From CAYONP01 sp964405335 (GTDB taxonomy: Bacteria > Armatimonadota > UBA10988): 39,347 nt of DNA. The notes under the pieces were generated by a model. That model was not told where the DNA came from, did no database searches, and was given only the letters and a program-made list of their open reading frames with translations. The stretch lies in assembly GCA_964405335.1 (NCBI GenBank), contig CAYONP010000054.1, positions 1 to 39,347 on the forward strand. Direction: 5' to 3'. The position numbers were made by a program, and so were the translations under genes. Shown piece by piece: positions 15,408 through 23,851 of the stretch; within the stretch, counting starts at the first letter, position 1; every line of letters starts with the position of its first letter.

Positions 15408-18019
15408 CAGGCGTTCACCAGCTCCGTCAGCCGCTCGCGCGCTTCGTCGTCGAGCTCGGCCACCACCGCGTCGCGGCCCTCGGGCGGCAGCTCGGCCCAG
15501 AGCCGGCCGAGCATCGCCGTCGCCGCACTCGCCAGCGGCTCGTCGCTCCCCGTCGCCGCGGCCAGCAGCAGCGGCGTGTCGTCGCCGCCGAACTCGGTGC
15601 TCACCTCATAGGCGACATACTGGTACGGCTGGTCACCCACCGCCGGCACGCGACTGAAGCGCAGCAGGTCGCCGGTGCGGATGCGCATCACCTCGCCCTG
15701 CACGTTCGCCGCCTCGAAGAAGCAGCGCGCACCGTCGGGATCGATGATGCTGCCGACGATCGCGTTCCGCTCATCGACCGCCAGCGGCCCGGCCAGCCGG
15801 CCACAGGCGCCGACGCCGCGCGGCAACGGTGCGGAGACCACGCCGAGCGCCATGCCGCGGCGGTGGAGCAGCCGCACATGGCGGTTCAGGGCAAAGTCGG
15901 CCTCGTCGCAGAACAGCCGCTTGGGCAGCAGGATGGCGAACCCCTCGATCAACGCGCCGGGCGTGCCGTCGGGTAGCTCGGCCAGCTCGGCGACAAAGCC
16001 GTCGTGCCAGGCGACGTTCGCGCCGGCGACCGCCTCGCGCGCGACCTCGGCCATCGCCGCGGCGTCGGCATCGCCGCTGCCGGCGGCCGCTTCGAGGCAG
16101 GAAATCAGCGCGCCGCAGCGGCGGACCGAGTCGGGCTCGGCCTGCCACGCCGCCAGGGCGCCGGCCAGCTCGGCCGACGGCGCGCCGCAGCCGGCCAGGA
16201 AGTTGAGCAGCCGGCCGCGCACCGGCTCGGGCAGCGCCGGGTCGCACAGCCGGCGGGCCAAGACCGGCACGATGCTGGGCAGCGTGGCCAGGTCGAACTC
16301 CTCGAGCAGCAGCACCAGCTCGGCCCCGCCGGCGGCGGAGAAGCGATCGTGGATGCCGCGGAACAGGTTCCGGCCGATGTCGCGCAGCTCGTCCGACAGC
16401 TCGCTCCGTTCGCGCAGCGAGTCGATCAGCCGCAGCGCGGTGGTCATCTCGCCCTCGCCGGGCGCCCGCGCCACGGGCCGATCGGCGGTGCGGCGCAGCC
16501 AGGCGACGACCTGCTCGCGCATCTCCGGGTCGGCCAGCAGGTCACCCAGCTCGCCCTCGCGGTCGAGGTGGCGCAGGCAGGCCCAGACCGCCCGCTCGGG
16601 CAGGTCCTCGGCGGTCAACATGCGGACCACCTCGTCGGGTGTCAGGTTCTCGGTCACCGGCCGCAGCAGCCGGTGCAGCGTCTCCTCGTCCGAAATCTGC
16701 CGGCGCAGCTCCTCGACCACCGGCAGCAGGCCGGCCAGCATCGCCGTGCTCAGCTCGTGCTCGCCGCCGAGCAGCGACTCGATCCAACTACTGAAGATCT
16801 CGCGCTGGGCCGGCGCGCGCAGCGCCTCGCCCAGGTCGGGATGCTCACCCAGCCGGCCGAGCAGCAGGGGCAGGAACTCCGGCGAGACCTTCTCGCGCAG
16901 GTGGTAGATCTGGTTGGCCAGACCCTCCGCATCACAGGCGAGCAGCAGCCGCGCCAACGACTTGGCCAGCGGCCGCGCGAGCAGGTGCCGCTGATGCAAC
17001 GAATCGAACGTAGTCAGCGCCGTGGTCATGACATAACCGTGGCCCGAGCGGCGCTGCTCGACGTGCCGGCAGACGCGCGTCAGCCACTGCTCGGCCGACT
17101 CGTCGCTGTCGGCCTGCTCGAGCCAGGCGTGGCACGACGGCACGCCAGCCAGGTTGCGCAACAGCGTCAGGCCGAAGGGCAGCAGGTACTGGCTCCAGCG
17201 CACGGGGAACCGCGCGTCGTCGAGCAGGAAGGCGACCGCCTCGGCCGAGGCCGGGCTCTGCTCCTCGTCCTCCTGGCCGATCGCCGATTCGAGCCGGTCG
17301 GCCATCTCGTTGAGGAAGTCCTGGCACTCGTCGTCGAAGTAGAGCTGCGGAATGAGGTCAACCAGCCCGCGCCGTGTGGCCGGCTCGAGGCGCCGGTCGA
17401 ACACCCGGCTGACCAGCGCGCTGAGCGACGCCCGCATGTTGCGCTCGACCAGCAGCCCCGCGGCGTGGAGCGCCTCGTCGTCGAGGTCGGTCTTGTAGAG
17501 GATGCCGAGCAGCCGGCGGTTCTCCTCATCATCGTCGCCCTCGCGCCGCTCGCGCCGCCCGACCAGCGTGTCCGGGTCGAAGTCGGCCGCGCGCACCACG
17601 GTCGCCCGCCACTGCTCACTCGCCTCGTCGTCGCTGACCAGGAAGAACAGCTCCACCTCGTCGCCCGGCCGCAGGCTGTCGGCCCGGGTGTGCGGGATGA
17701 AGTCGCCGCGCTTGAACCGAATCGCGAAGTTGTCGGGCGTCAGCGCCTCGGCCCAGTCGCCATCGACACTGGTCACCTCGCCGCCATAGCGTTCGACCTC
17801 GTCGATCGGCACAAGGACGATATCGTCGGCGGTCAACCCCTCGCGGTTCTGACCCAGCGCGAAGCGGACCGCACTGCCCGGCGCCGGCGTCACCGGCTGG
17901 CGGAAGTGCGACAGATGGAAGAACACGTCCGTCCCATCCGCCCGCGCGACAAACCCGTAACCCTTCCGCGGGTTATAGAATTTTACGATCCCCAGCTCGC
18001 GACTCGACTCGGCGCTCAT
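15407..18019 (-). CDS. Large protein with N-terminal cold-shock domain and CSD-like C-terminus
   Basis: An 870-residue cytoplasmic protein. Residues 9-75 form a cold-shock domain, with KGYGFV (19-24, RNP1-like) and VFFHLS (32-37, RNP2-like), the single-strand RNA/DNA contact motifs. Residues 79-142 look like a second OB-type unit. The long middle (about 160-700) is alpha-helical, rich in Leu/Glu/Arg and repeat-like, without a family I recognise. Residues about 750-805 (AIVGSIIDPDGARCFFEA and onward) again have the layout of a cold-shock domain. The start at 18019 is set by GGAGG six bases upstream and by the position of the domain. It is the first gene of the STAND-NfeD-SPFH transcript, with its stop overlapping the STAND start as TGATG. 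A nucleic-acid sensor or RNA-binding partner of the STAND protein is a reasonable guess. Confidence 0.75.
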   Translation of the reverse strand: MSAESSRELGIVKFYNPRKGYGFVARADGTDVFFHLSHFRQPVTPAPGSAVRFALGQNREGLTADDIVLVPIDEVERYGGEVTSVDGDWAEALTPDNFAIRFKRGDFIPHTRADSLRPGDEVELFFLVSDDEASEQWRATVVRAADFDPDTLVGRRERREGDDDEENRRLLGILYKTDLDDEALHAAGLLVERNMRASLSALVSRVFDRRLEPATRRGLVDLIPQLYFDDECQDFLNEMADRLESAIGQEDEEQSPASAEAVAFLLDDARFPVRWSQYLLPFGLTLLRNLAGVPSCHAWLEQADSDESAEQWLTRVCRHVEQRRSGHGYVMTTALTTFDSLHQRHLLARPLAKSLARLLLACDAEGLANQIYHLREKVSPEFLPLLLGRLGEHPDLGEALRAPAQREIFSSWIESLLGGEHELSTAMLAGLLPVVEELRRQISDEETLHRLLRPVTENLTPDEVVRMLTAEDLPERAVWACLRHLDREGELGDLLADPEMREQVVAWLRRTADRPVARAPGEGEMTTALRLIDSLRERSELSDELRDIGRNLFRGIHDRFSAAGGAELVLLLEEFDLATLPSIVPVLARRLCDPALPEPVRGRLLNFLAGCGAPSAELAGALAAWQAEPDSVRRCGALISCLEAAAGSGDADAAAMAEVAREAVAGANVAWHDGFVAELAELPDGTPGALIEGFAILLPKRLFCDEADFALNRHVRLLHRRGMALGVVSAPLPRGVGACGRLAGPLAVDERNAIVGSIIDPDGARCFFEAANVQGEVMRIRTGDLLRFSRVPAVGDQPYQYVAYEVSTEFGGDDTPLLLAAATGSDEPLASAATAMLGRLWAELPPEGRDAVVAELDDEARERLTELVNA

Positions 18020-18087
18020 TTCAAGCCTCCACACAAGCGAGAGGTCCTGCACCGGACCAGGGCGAATCTATGCGCTCGGCCCCTGTT

Positions 18088-18103
18088 CGCGTGCCCCCAC
18101 GCG
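18088..18103. other. Short perfect hairpin between the glycosidase and cold-shock genes
   Basis: CGCGTG at 18088-18093 pairs with CACGCG at 18098-18103 around four C. No T-run follows on either strand. It lies in the 117-base gap between the end of the glycoside hydrolase-like gene and the cold-shock gene, so it might slow read-through or be an operator. I found no convincing -35/-10 pair in this gap. Confidence 0.3.
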
Positions 18104-18136
18104 ACCTCCTGCCGCTACCCGGCGTCGATTCCGCCA

Positions 18137-21100
18137 TCACTCCCCAACACCCTCCAGACGCAAGCCCGACCAGACCGCCCAGTCGAAGTTATAGGCGCCT
18201 AGACTGTCGGTGATCAGGCTCAAGACAACCGTCTCATCAGCGTAGTCAGAGAGGTCGACCGCGAACGGCCGCCAGTCGGCCAGCGGCGGCTCGGCCGCCC
18301 ACTGCCACACCGCCCGGTCGTTGACCGCCACGGTGAAGCCCACGCCCTCGCTCTCGTTGCCGTCACGGATGCCCGCCGCGCCGACCAGCCGCAGCGGCGC
18401 CGCGGGCAGGCGGAGGGGCAGGTGCAGCTCGAGCCGGCCGTTGTTCGGCGGATGCGCGTGCAGCGCTGGCCGCGACTCGCCACCCACCGCCGCGTCGCCC
18501 GGCGCCGGCACCGAGTAGCCGCCGGCGGTACCGAACGCGCCGCCATACTCGAGCACCGGCAACCACGGCGCCGCGAGCAACGACGCCCCGGCGGCGACCG
18601 GCTGTGGCGGCTCGGCCAGCAGGTAGAGCCGGCCGGGCGCGCGCGCCAAGGTGCCGAACCGCCCGCCGCCCAGCTCACGCAGCACCGCGCCGGCAGCCGA
18701 CACGGCCGCCGCCGGCGGGGTGGGTAGGTAGAGCTCCAGCTCGGTCGGCGTGCCGCCGAGGCTGACCAACCGCGGGCGCTCCCAGATGCCCCAGTCGAAC
18801 GACGGACTGCCAGCCGGGCCGGGTGTGGTCTCGAGGGTCAGCCGAATCGTCTGCCCGGCCAGAGGCGCCAGATCGAGCGACAGCGGAGCCCGCGGCCCGG
18901 CCGGCGCGTGGACCTCGGCGCGCAACACCAACTCGCCGGCGGCGGCGGTGACGATGCCGGTGATGCCGTCGGTCTGGTCGGCCGGCGCCTCGGGCCGCAA
19001 GCCGACCGAGGCGTGGAAACTCAGCGGCGGCTCGGCGGGCAGGTCGAGGGTCAGCTCGATCATCACATGCCCCTGCCCGTGCAGCCCTCCGCCGGCCGCC
19101 GGACCGTGCCACGGCGGGTGGACGAAGAGGCCGTTCGACTCTGGTCGCACCTGCGCGCCGCTGTCGTCCTGCAGCGCCGCGCCGGGCTGCCAGGTTACGC
19201 CGCCGGCCAGTCGCACGCCGCAGCGGACCTCGCTCGCCTGCGCCAGCAGCGGCCGCGCGAACGGATCGGCGAGCCCGATGATGCTCAATCCGCCGGCTGC
19301 CAACCGGCCACTCAGCGGCAGCTCGGGCCGGCAGGCGAGCACGTGCGGAGCGGCCGGATCGCGCGGCTCGGCCGACCAGTAATAGGCGCGGCCCGGATCG
19401 AGCCCGAACACCCGCTCGGCGTCAAAGGCGACCGCGCCCGGCACGCTGCCCGCCACCCGCGCCTCGGCCACACCGGCGATGCGCCGCTCGACGACCTGCT
19501 GGTGGTGGTCGACCAGCGCCGAGCCGGACGGCTCGCGCCGCCGCTCCCACAACTGCCCGTCGCGGGTGCGATAGAGGAACAGCCGGTCGCCGTGCGGGGT
19601 GTCGAAGTCGGGCTCGAGCCCGAGCCGCTGGTGATCGACGGCGCGGCGCAGCTCCTGCTCGAGGCCGACGGTGGCCGAGCGCAGCTCGCCGGCGCTTGTG
19701 TGGGCCAAGGTGGGGATGATGCCGAACCGCTCATAGCCCGCCTGCCAGGCGAGGAACAGGTCCTCATTGTTGGGCGAGGTGTAGCCGAGATAGCCGACCA
19801 TCTTCGTGTACGGGCGTAGTACCGCGCTGGCGATGGGGTGGGCGAGGGCGATCAGCTCGTTGCTCCAGGTCCCGTCGGCGTGGTTCAGGCCGTAGAGGTG
19901 CCGCTGCGCGAAGGCCTCGTGGCGGCACGAGATCTCGTTCAGCCCTTCGCCGCTGAGGGCCACCGCGGGCAGTCGGTGGCGCAGTTCCTGGTGCAGGGCC
20001 AGGTTGCCCTGCATCATGTTCAGCCCGTCGATCGGCCCGTTGGCGTCGTTCCAGATGCAGAGGGTCTGGTCGAGATGCAGCGAGTCGGCGCCGGTCAAAG
20101 CGATCAACTCGACCATCTTGTCGACGAACAGGTCGCGCCAGGCCTTCGCCGCCGGGTTGATGTAGGCGAACTTGATCGGCGGTGTGGCGCGGGTCCAGTG
20201 CCAATACTCCAACTGACCGCTGTACGGATTGCGCGTGTGATACGGCTCCATCGCCGCGTAGGTCGGGTTCTCGGGCGTGCAGCCGAAGTAGTTGACGTGG
20301 AGCATGACCCGGAAGCCGCGCCGCTGCGCCTCGCGGACCTGCTCGGCGAAGCCGGGCGCCGGGGTGTAGTCGGGGTAGTTGCGGTCGTAGCTGTCGACCC
20401 GCCAACTCGGCACGTAGATGATCGTCTGGCTCGGCTCGACGCGCTCGGCCAGTGCGTCGAGCAGCGCGGGCGCCAGGCCCGAGATGACCATGAACTGGAT
20501 CTCGCCGGCCCAGGCCGGCTGCTGCGCGGCAACCTCGGTCAGGTCGAACCGCTCGCGCGCCCAGGCGCGGTAGCGCCCCGCGCCGACGGTCCAGTCGCCG
20601 GCGAACGCCTCGATCACCCAGGTCGCCGGCGGCACTTCGGTCGCCGTCTGCCACGGCGCGCCGGCCTGGGTCTCGATGGTCAGCCGCGTGCCGTCGGCGT
20701 CGCGGCGATACTCCAGCCGTTTGAACACCTGCGCGTCGTCTTCGCAGCGGATCAGGAACCCGCCGCGCGCCGTCTCGATGATGACGAACTGGCACTCCCA
20801 GGTGATCGGGTAGTCGAAGGTCATCTGCGTGACCGGCGAGGCGCCGTCGAGCCGCAGTCCGGAGTGGCCGGGGACGAGCACCACCGCATCGGCCGGCAGC
20901 GAGACGCCCCACTGCGCGCCGCGCAGGCCGGCCTGGCCGGTGGCGCGCTGGGTGACGGTCACCGCCTCGCCGCGCGCCGCCACGGTGGTGGTCAGCCGGC
21001 CGGCGGCCGACTGCTCGCCCGGCTCGAACGAGAAGGCACCCTCGGGCAGGCGTCGCCAGAGCCCGAGCAGCGGCGCCTCGGGGCCGACCAGTCGCTCATC

Positions 21101-21217
21101 GGTCAGCCGGTTGTCGAGCGCGGTGACCGTGCCGCCAGCGAGGGTCAGACCGACGGCCTCGGTCTGCACGCGCTGTGGCGCGGCGGCGAGGCAGAGCAGG
21201 CAGAGCAGGGACGGCAT
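18137..21217 (-). CDS. Large secreted glycoside hydrolase-like protein (DUF6259-like)
   Basis: A 1026-residue exported protein. A short signal peptide (about 1-13) is followed by a beta-sandwich region (about 20-230), then a TIM-barrel-like region (about 235-560). The barrel carries TIIYVPSWRVDSYDRNYPDY, FRVMLHVNYFG, GADSLHLDQTLCIWND and ALSGEGLNEIS, which look like substrate-binding and acidic catalytic strands of a retaining glycosidase; the Asp in HLDQ and the Glu in SGEGLNE are the best catalytic candidates. Two beta-rich modules at the C-terminus (about 700-830 and 880-1020) share the form of carbohydrate-binding jelly rolls, each ending in NFDWAVW or SFDWGIW. This matches the DUF6259-type family from memory. 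Substrate unknown. It is divergent from cysE and is followed by 117 bases before the cold-shock gene on the same strand. Confidence 0.7.
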   Translation of the reverse strand: MPSLLCLLCLAAAPQRVQTEAVGLTLAGGTVTALDNRLTDERLVGPEAPLLGLWRRLPEGAFSFEPGEQSAAGRLTTTVAARGEAVTVTQRATGQAGLRGAQWGVSLPADAVVLVPGHSGLRLDGASPVTQMTFDYPITWECQFVIIETARGGFLIRCEDDAQVFKRLEYRRDADGTRLTIETQAGAPWQTATEVPPATWVIEAFAGDWTVGAGRYRAWARERFDLTEVAAQQPAWAGEIQFMVISGLAPALLDALAERVEPSQTIIYVPSWRVDSYDRNYPDYTPAPGFAEQVREAQRRGFRVMLHVNYFGCTPENPTYAAMEPYHTRNPYSGQLEYWHWTRATPPIKFAYINPAAKAWRDLFVDKMVELIALTGADSLHLDQTLCIWNDANGPIDGLNMMQGNLALHQELRHRLPAVALSGEGLNEISCRHEAFAQRHLYGLNHADGTWSNELIALAHPIASAVLRPYTKMVGYLGYTSPNNEDLFLAWQAGYERFGIIPTLAHTSAGELRSATVGLEQELRRAVDHQRLGLEPDFDTPHGDRLFLYRTRDGQLWERRREPSGSALVDHHQQVVERRIAGVAEARVAGSVPGAVAFDAERVFGLDPGRAYYWSAEPRDPAAPHVLACRPELPLSGRLAAGGLSIIGLADPFARPLLAQASEVRCGVRLAGGVTWQPGAALQDDSGAQVRPESNGLFVHPPWHGPAAGGGLHGQGHVMIELTLDLPAEPPLSFHASVGLRPEAPADQTDGITGIVTAAAGELVLRAEVHAPAGPRAPLSLDLAPLAGQTIRLTLETTPGPAGSPSFDWGIWERPRLVSLGGTPTELELYLPTPPAAAVSAAGAVLRELGGGRFGTLARAPGRLYLLAEPPQPVAAGASLLAAPWLPVLEYGGAFGTAGGYSVPAPGDAAVGGESRPALHAHPPNNGRLELHLPLRLPAAPLRLVGAAGIRDGNESEGVGFTVAVNDRAVWQWAAEPPLADWRPFAVDLSDYADETVVLSLITDSLGAYNFDWAVWSGLRLEGVGE

Positions 21218-21273
21218 GTCGGGCTCCGCCGATCGGTTCGCCGCCGGGCGAACCCACCTCCCCGTCGCCGGCG

Positions 21274-21303
21274 TTGACGATGGTACTGCCGCAGCACTAT
21301 GAT
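21274..21303 (+). promoter_or_regulatory. Sigma-70 type promoter for cysE
   Basis: TTGACG (21274-21279), an 18-base spacer and TATGAT (21298-21303). Transcription would start near 21310, just ahead of the chosen ATG at 21328; an upstream in-frame ATG at 21280 falls inside the promoter and is therefore rejected. Confidence 0.6.
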
Positions 21304-21327
21304 GTCGCTGCCGAAGCGGGATCGAGC

Positions 21328-22299
21328 ATGGTTGACAGTGAGCCGCTCGGGCGGGCGATTGAAGAGGTGGTCGAGGGTCTGCTGCCGCTCTATGCCGGCT
21401 GCGACACCGACCGGCCCGACAGCGTCGGCCCGAACCTGCCCAACAAGCGGCGGGTGATCGAAGGCTTCGAGCTGCTCAAAGCCGCACTGCTGCCCGCCGG
21501 CCTGTCGCGCGAGGCGGTGCAGCCGCGGATGCTCGAGCCGTTCCTCAACGAGCGGCTGAGCCGGGCCTTTCGCCTGCTCGCCGTCGAGATCGCCAACGCC
21601 CTGCCGCTGCGCTGGCTGGGCGCCTATGCCCGGCTCGAGGCCGAGCGCCTGGAAGGTTGTGTCGAGCGCCCCACGCCCGAGGCGATGATGGCCGAGGCGG
21701 TCGACATCCTGCGCGACTTCTACGCCGCGCTGCCGGGCATCCGCGAGCAGTTGATCGAGGACATCTCGGCCGGCTACAACGGCGACCCGGCGGCGTTGAG
21801 CTACGCCGAGGTGATGCTCTGCTACCCCGGCCTGCATTGCATCGCCAGCCACCGCATCGCGCACCAGCTTTACCTTGCCGATGTGCCGGTGGTGCCACGG
21901 ATCATGTCCGAACAGACGCACGGGCTGTATGGCATCGACATCCACCCGGGGGCGAAGATCGGCGGCAGCTTCTTCATGGACCATGCCACCGGCATCGTCA
22001 TCGGCGAGACCGCGCAGGTCGGCGATCGGGTCAAGCTCTACCAGGGCGTCACCCTCGGCGCGAAGAGCTTCCCGCTCGACGAGCAGGGCCATCCGCAGAA
22101 GCGCATCCGCCGGCATCCGACCGTCGAGGACGACGTCATCCTCTACGCCAACGCGACCATCCTGGGCGATGTGACCATCGGCCGCGGGAGCGAGATTGGC
22201 GGTAACGTCTTCCTCATGCACTCGGTCCCGCCGGGCAGTCGCGTGCGGCAGCGGGTCGACGTCGAGGTCCGTCCGCCGCAGGGGCAGCGGGCAACGTGA
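21328..22299 (+). CDS. cysE: Serine O-acetyltransferase
   Basis: Makes O-acetylserine from serine and acetyl-CoA, the committed step to cysteine, in the cytoplasm. A protein of 323 residues, of the longer type with an N-terminal helical domain (about 1-180). The left-handed beta-helix of hexapeptide repeats covers about 195-310, with GIDIHPGAKIG, MDHATGIVIGETA and YQGVTLGAKSF, including the conserved histidines of the active site. The C-terminal tail ends soon after the helix. The start was chosen from the promoter position; GCGGGATCGAGC upstream gives only a weak ribosome site. The following isomerase-like gene overlaps it by four bases (GTGA). No cysK is nearby. Confidence 0.92.
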   Translation: MVDSEPLGRAIEEVVEGLLPLYAGCDTDRPDSVGPNLPNKRRVIEGFELLKAALLPAGLSREAVQPRMLEPFLNERLSRAFRLLAVEIANALPLRWLGAYARLEAERLEGCVERPTPEAMMAEAVDILRDFYAALPGIREQLIEDISAGYNGDPAALSYAEVMLCYPGLHCIASHRIAHQLYLADVPVVPRIMSEQTHGLYGIDIHPGAKIGGSFFMDHATGIVIGETAQVGDRVKLYQGVTLGAKSFPLDEQGHPQKRIRRHPTVEDDVILYANATILGDVTIGRGSEIGGNVFLMHSVPPGSRVRQRVDVEVRPPQGQRAT

Positions 22300-23072
22300 A
22301 CATCGGGCTGTGTACCATCTCGCGCCGCACCGACCCGCTCGCCGAGGTCTGTGCCCAGGCCGCCGCCGCCGGCTGCGACGGCATCGAACTGTGGGGCCAG
22401 CCGCCGCACCTGACCGCGCTGTCGGGCGAAGCCGGCGCTGCCGTGCGCGAGGTCGTGCTCCGCGCCGGGCTCGAGCCCGCGGCCTATGGCAGCTACCTGC
22501 GCGCCGGTGTCGACGGCTACGCCGATCAGCTCGCCGGCGTGCTGGCCGCCGCCGAGGGGTTCGGCGCGCCGCGGCTCCGCGTCTGGGCCGGCGGCGGCTC
22601 CGACGCCGAGGCGAGCGAGGCGCAGTGGCAGCAGTGCCTCGACGACTTCGCCCGACTGCTCGACTCGTGCGGCGAGCGCCACCTCGTCGTCGAGCGGCAT
22701 GGCCGGACGCTGACCGAATCGCTGGCCGGCGCGCAGCGGCTGCTCGAGACCGTCGACGACCCGCGGCTGGGCCTCTGCTTCCAGTACCTCGAAGGCCACG
22801 ACACGGCCGAGACGGTGCGCGAGCTGATCGCGCTCTGGCCGCGGATCAGCCATGTCCATGCACAGAGCTTCGGCGCCTCGGGTCCGAGTTCGCTGGCCGC
22901 CGGGCAGCTCGACTACCGGGAGATCCTCGGTACGCTGCGGTCGCTTGGCTATTCAGGGTATGTCGAGGTCGAGTTCGTCCGCCGCGCCGACGGCACGCCG
23001 CCGGCGAGCGCCGACGAGCACCGCGTGCTGCTGGCCGCCGACGTGGCCTACCTGCGCGCCTGCCTCGGCTGA
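22296..23072 (+). CDS. Sugar phosphate isomerase/epimerase-like TIM-barrel protein
   Basis: A 258-residue protein of the xylose isomerase-like/AP endonuclease 2 superfamily. The first strand reads NIGLCTISRR, followed by GCDGIELWGQPPHL, a typical start with the metal-binding Glu. Further matches are HLVVERHG (about 129-136), LGLCFQYLEGHD (about 156-167), SHVHAQSF (about 187-194) and GYVEVEFVRR near the end, the last with the expected acidic ligand. The substrate cannot be inferred. GTG start overlaps the cysE stop, so it is translated with it. The gene ends 11 bases before the UVR-motif gene. Confidence 0.82.
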   Translation: MNIGLCTISRRTDPLAEVCAQAAAAGCDGIELWGQPPHLTALSGEAGAAVREVVLRAGLEPAAYGSYLRAGVDGYADQLAGVLAAAEGFGAPRLRVWAGGGSDAEASEAQWQQCLDDFARLLDSCGERHLVVERHGRTLTESLAGAQRLLETVDDPRLGLCFQYLEGHDTAETVRELIALWPRISHVHAQSFGASGPSSLAAGQLDYREILGTLRSLGYSGYVEVEFVRRADGTPPASADEHRVLLAADVAYLRACLG

Positions 23073-23083
23073 CGGAGAGGGCG

Positions 23084-23848
23084 ATGCGTCATTCGCTCGA
23101 CGACATCCTGCGCGATTGGCCGTACGATCCGGAGAACCTCAACGCGCGGGTGATCACCTTCGAGGACGGCCGCCAGATCCTGCAGATCCGGATCGACATG
23201 GGCCTGCTCCAGCTCGAGATGACCGACCGGCCCGACGGCCTGCAGCCCGAGGGTCACAAGTCGTGGCTCGACTACTACCTCGACCACCTGCGCCGGCACC
23301 AGGCCGAGCATCAGACCACCGACGGCTTTGGTCTCGATGCCACCGACTGCGAGCGGTTGCGCGACGAGGCGACACTGGTCTATCAGCGCTACGCCGTGCT
23401 GCACCACCTGGGCTACCACACCGAGGTCGCCCGCGACACGGCGCGCAACCTGCGCGTGGCCGACTTCCTCAAGCGCCATGCGCGCCGGCGCGAAGATAGC
23501 TGGGCGATCGAGCGTTACCGGCCCTACATCCTGATGATGAACGCCCTGGCGCGGGCCGAGCTGTACATCACCCAGCTCGACTACACCTCGGCCGAACGGG
23601 TGCTGACCACGGCGACGACGACCATCCGCGCTTTCGCCGCCGAGCACGTGCAGGTCGACTGCACCAGCGAGCTGGAGGTGCTGGCCGACCGCCTGCGCAG
23701 CCTCGATCGCGAGCGCCCGCAGTCCGACATCGAGCTGCTCCAGCGGCAGTTGGACGAGGCGGTGTCGGGCGAGGATTTCGAGACCGCGGCGGCGCTGCGC
23801 GACCGCATCCGCGCGGCGACCGAGGGATTGCCGCGGTTTTGGGAGTGA
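23084..23848 (+). CDS. UvrB/UvrC-motif (UVR) protein of unknown function
   Basis: A 254-residue, mostly alpha-helical and highly charged cytoplasmic protein. The C-terminal 35 residues carry a UVR motif (ELLQRQLDEAVSGEDFETAA), the helical hairpin that joins UvrB to UvrC and also occurs in McsA-like adaptor proteins. The N-terminal part has a beta-like segment (ARVITFEDGRQILQIRIDMG) and no nuclease or helicase motifs, so this is not UvrB or UvrC. I recall proteins of this size in planctomycete-like genomes but no defined role. GGAGAGG lies just upstream of the ATG. It may be an adaptor that binds a protein partner through the UVR hairpin. It converges with the next gene with only three bases between the stops. 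Confidence 0.75.
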   Translation: MRHSLDDILRDWPYDPENLNARVITFEDGRQILQIRIDMGLLQLEMTDRPDGLQPEGHKSWLDYYLDHLRRHQAEHQTTDGFGLDATDCERLRDEATLVYQRYAVLHHLGYHTEVARDTARNLRVADFLKRHARRREDSWAIERYRPYILMMNALARAELYITQLDYTSAERVLTTATTTIRAFAAEHVQVDCTSELEVLADRLRSLDRERPQSDIELLQRQLDEAVSGEDFETAAALRDRIRAATEGLPRFWE

Positions 23849-23851
23849 GAG

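Noticed and set aside
18020..18136. Promoter with a -10 near CATAGA upstream of the cold-shock gene
   Set aside because: No -35 hexamer at a suitable distance; kept only as a hairpin note.
13407..18202. Very long plus-strand frames opposite the STAND and cold-shock genes
   Set aside because: They encode repetitive Ala/Arg/Gln/Gly-rich strings without domains. The minus strand has recognisable domains, ribosome sites and overlapping junctions.
21175..21327. Longer N-terminus for the serine acetyltransferase
   Set aside because: It lies across the promoter and is Arg/Pro-rich; the family starts with the helical domain after ATG 21328.
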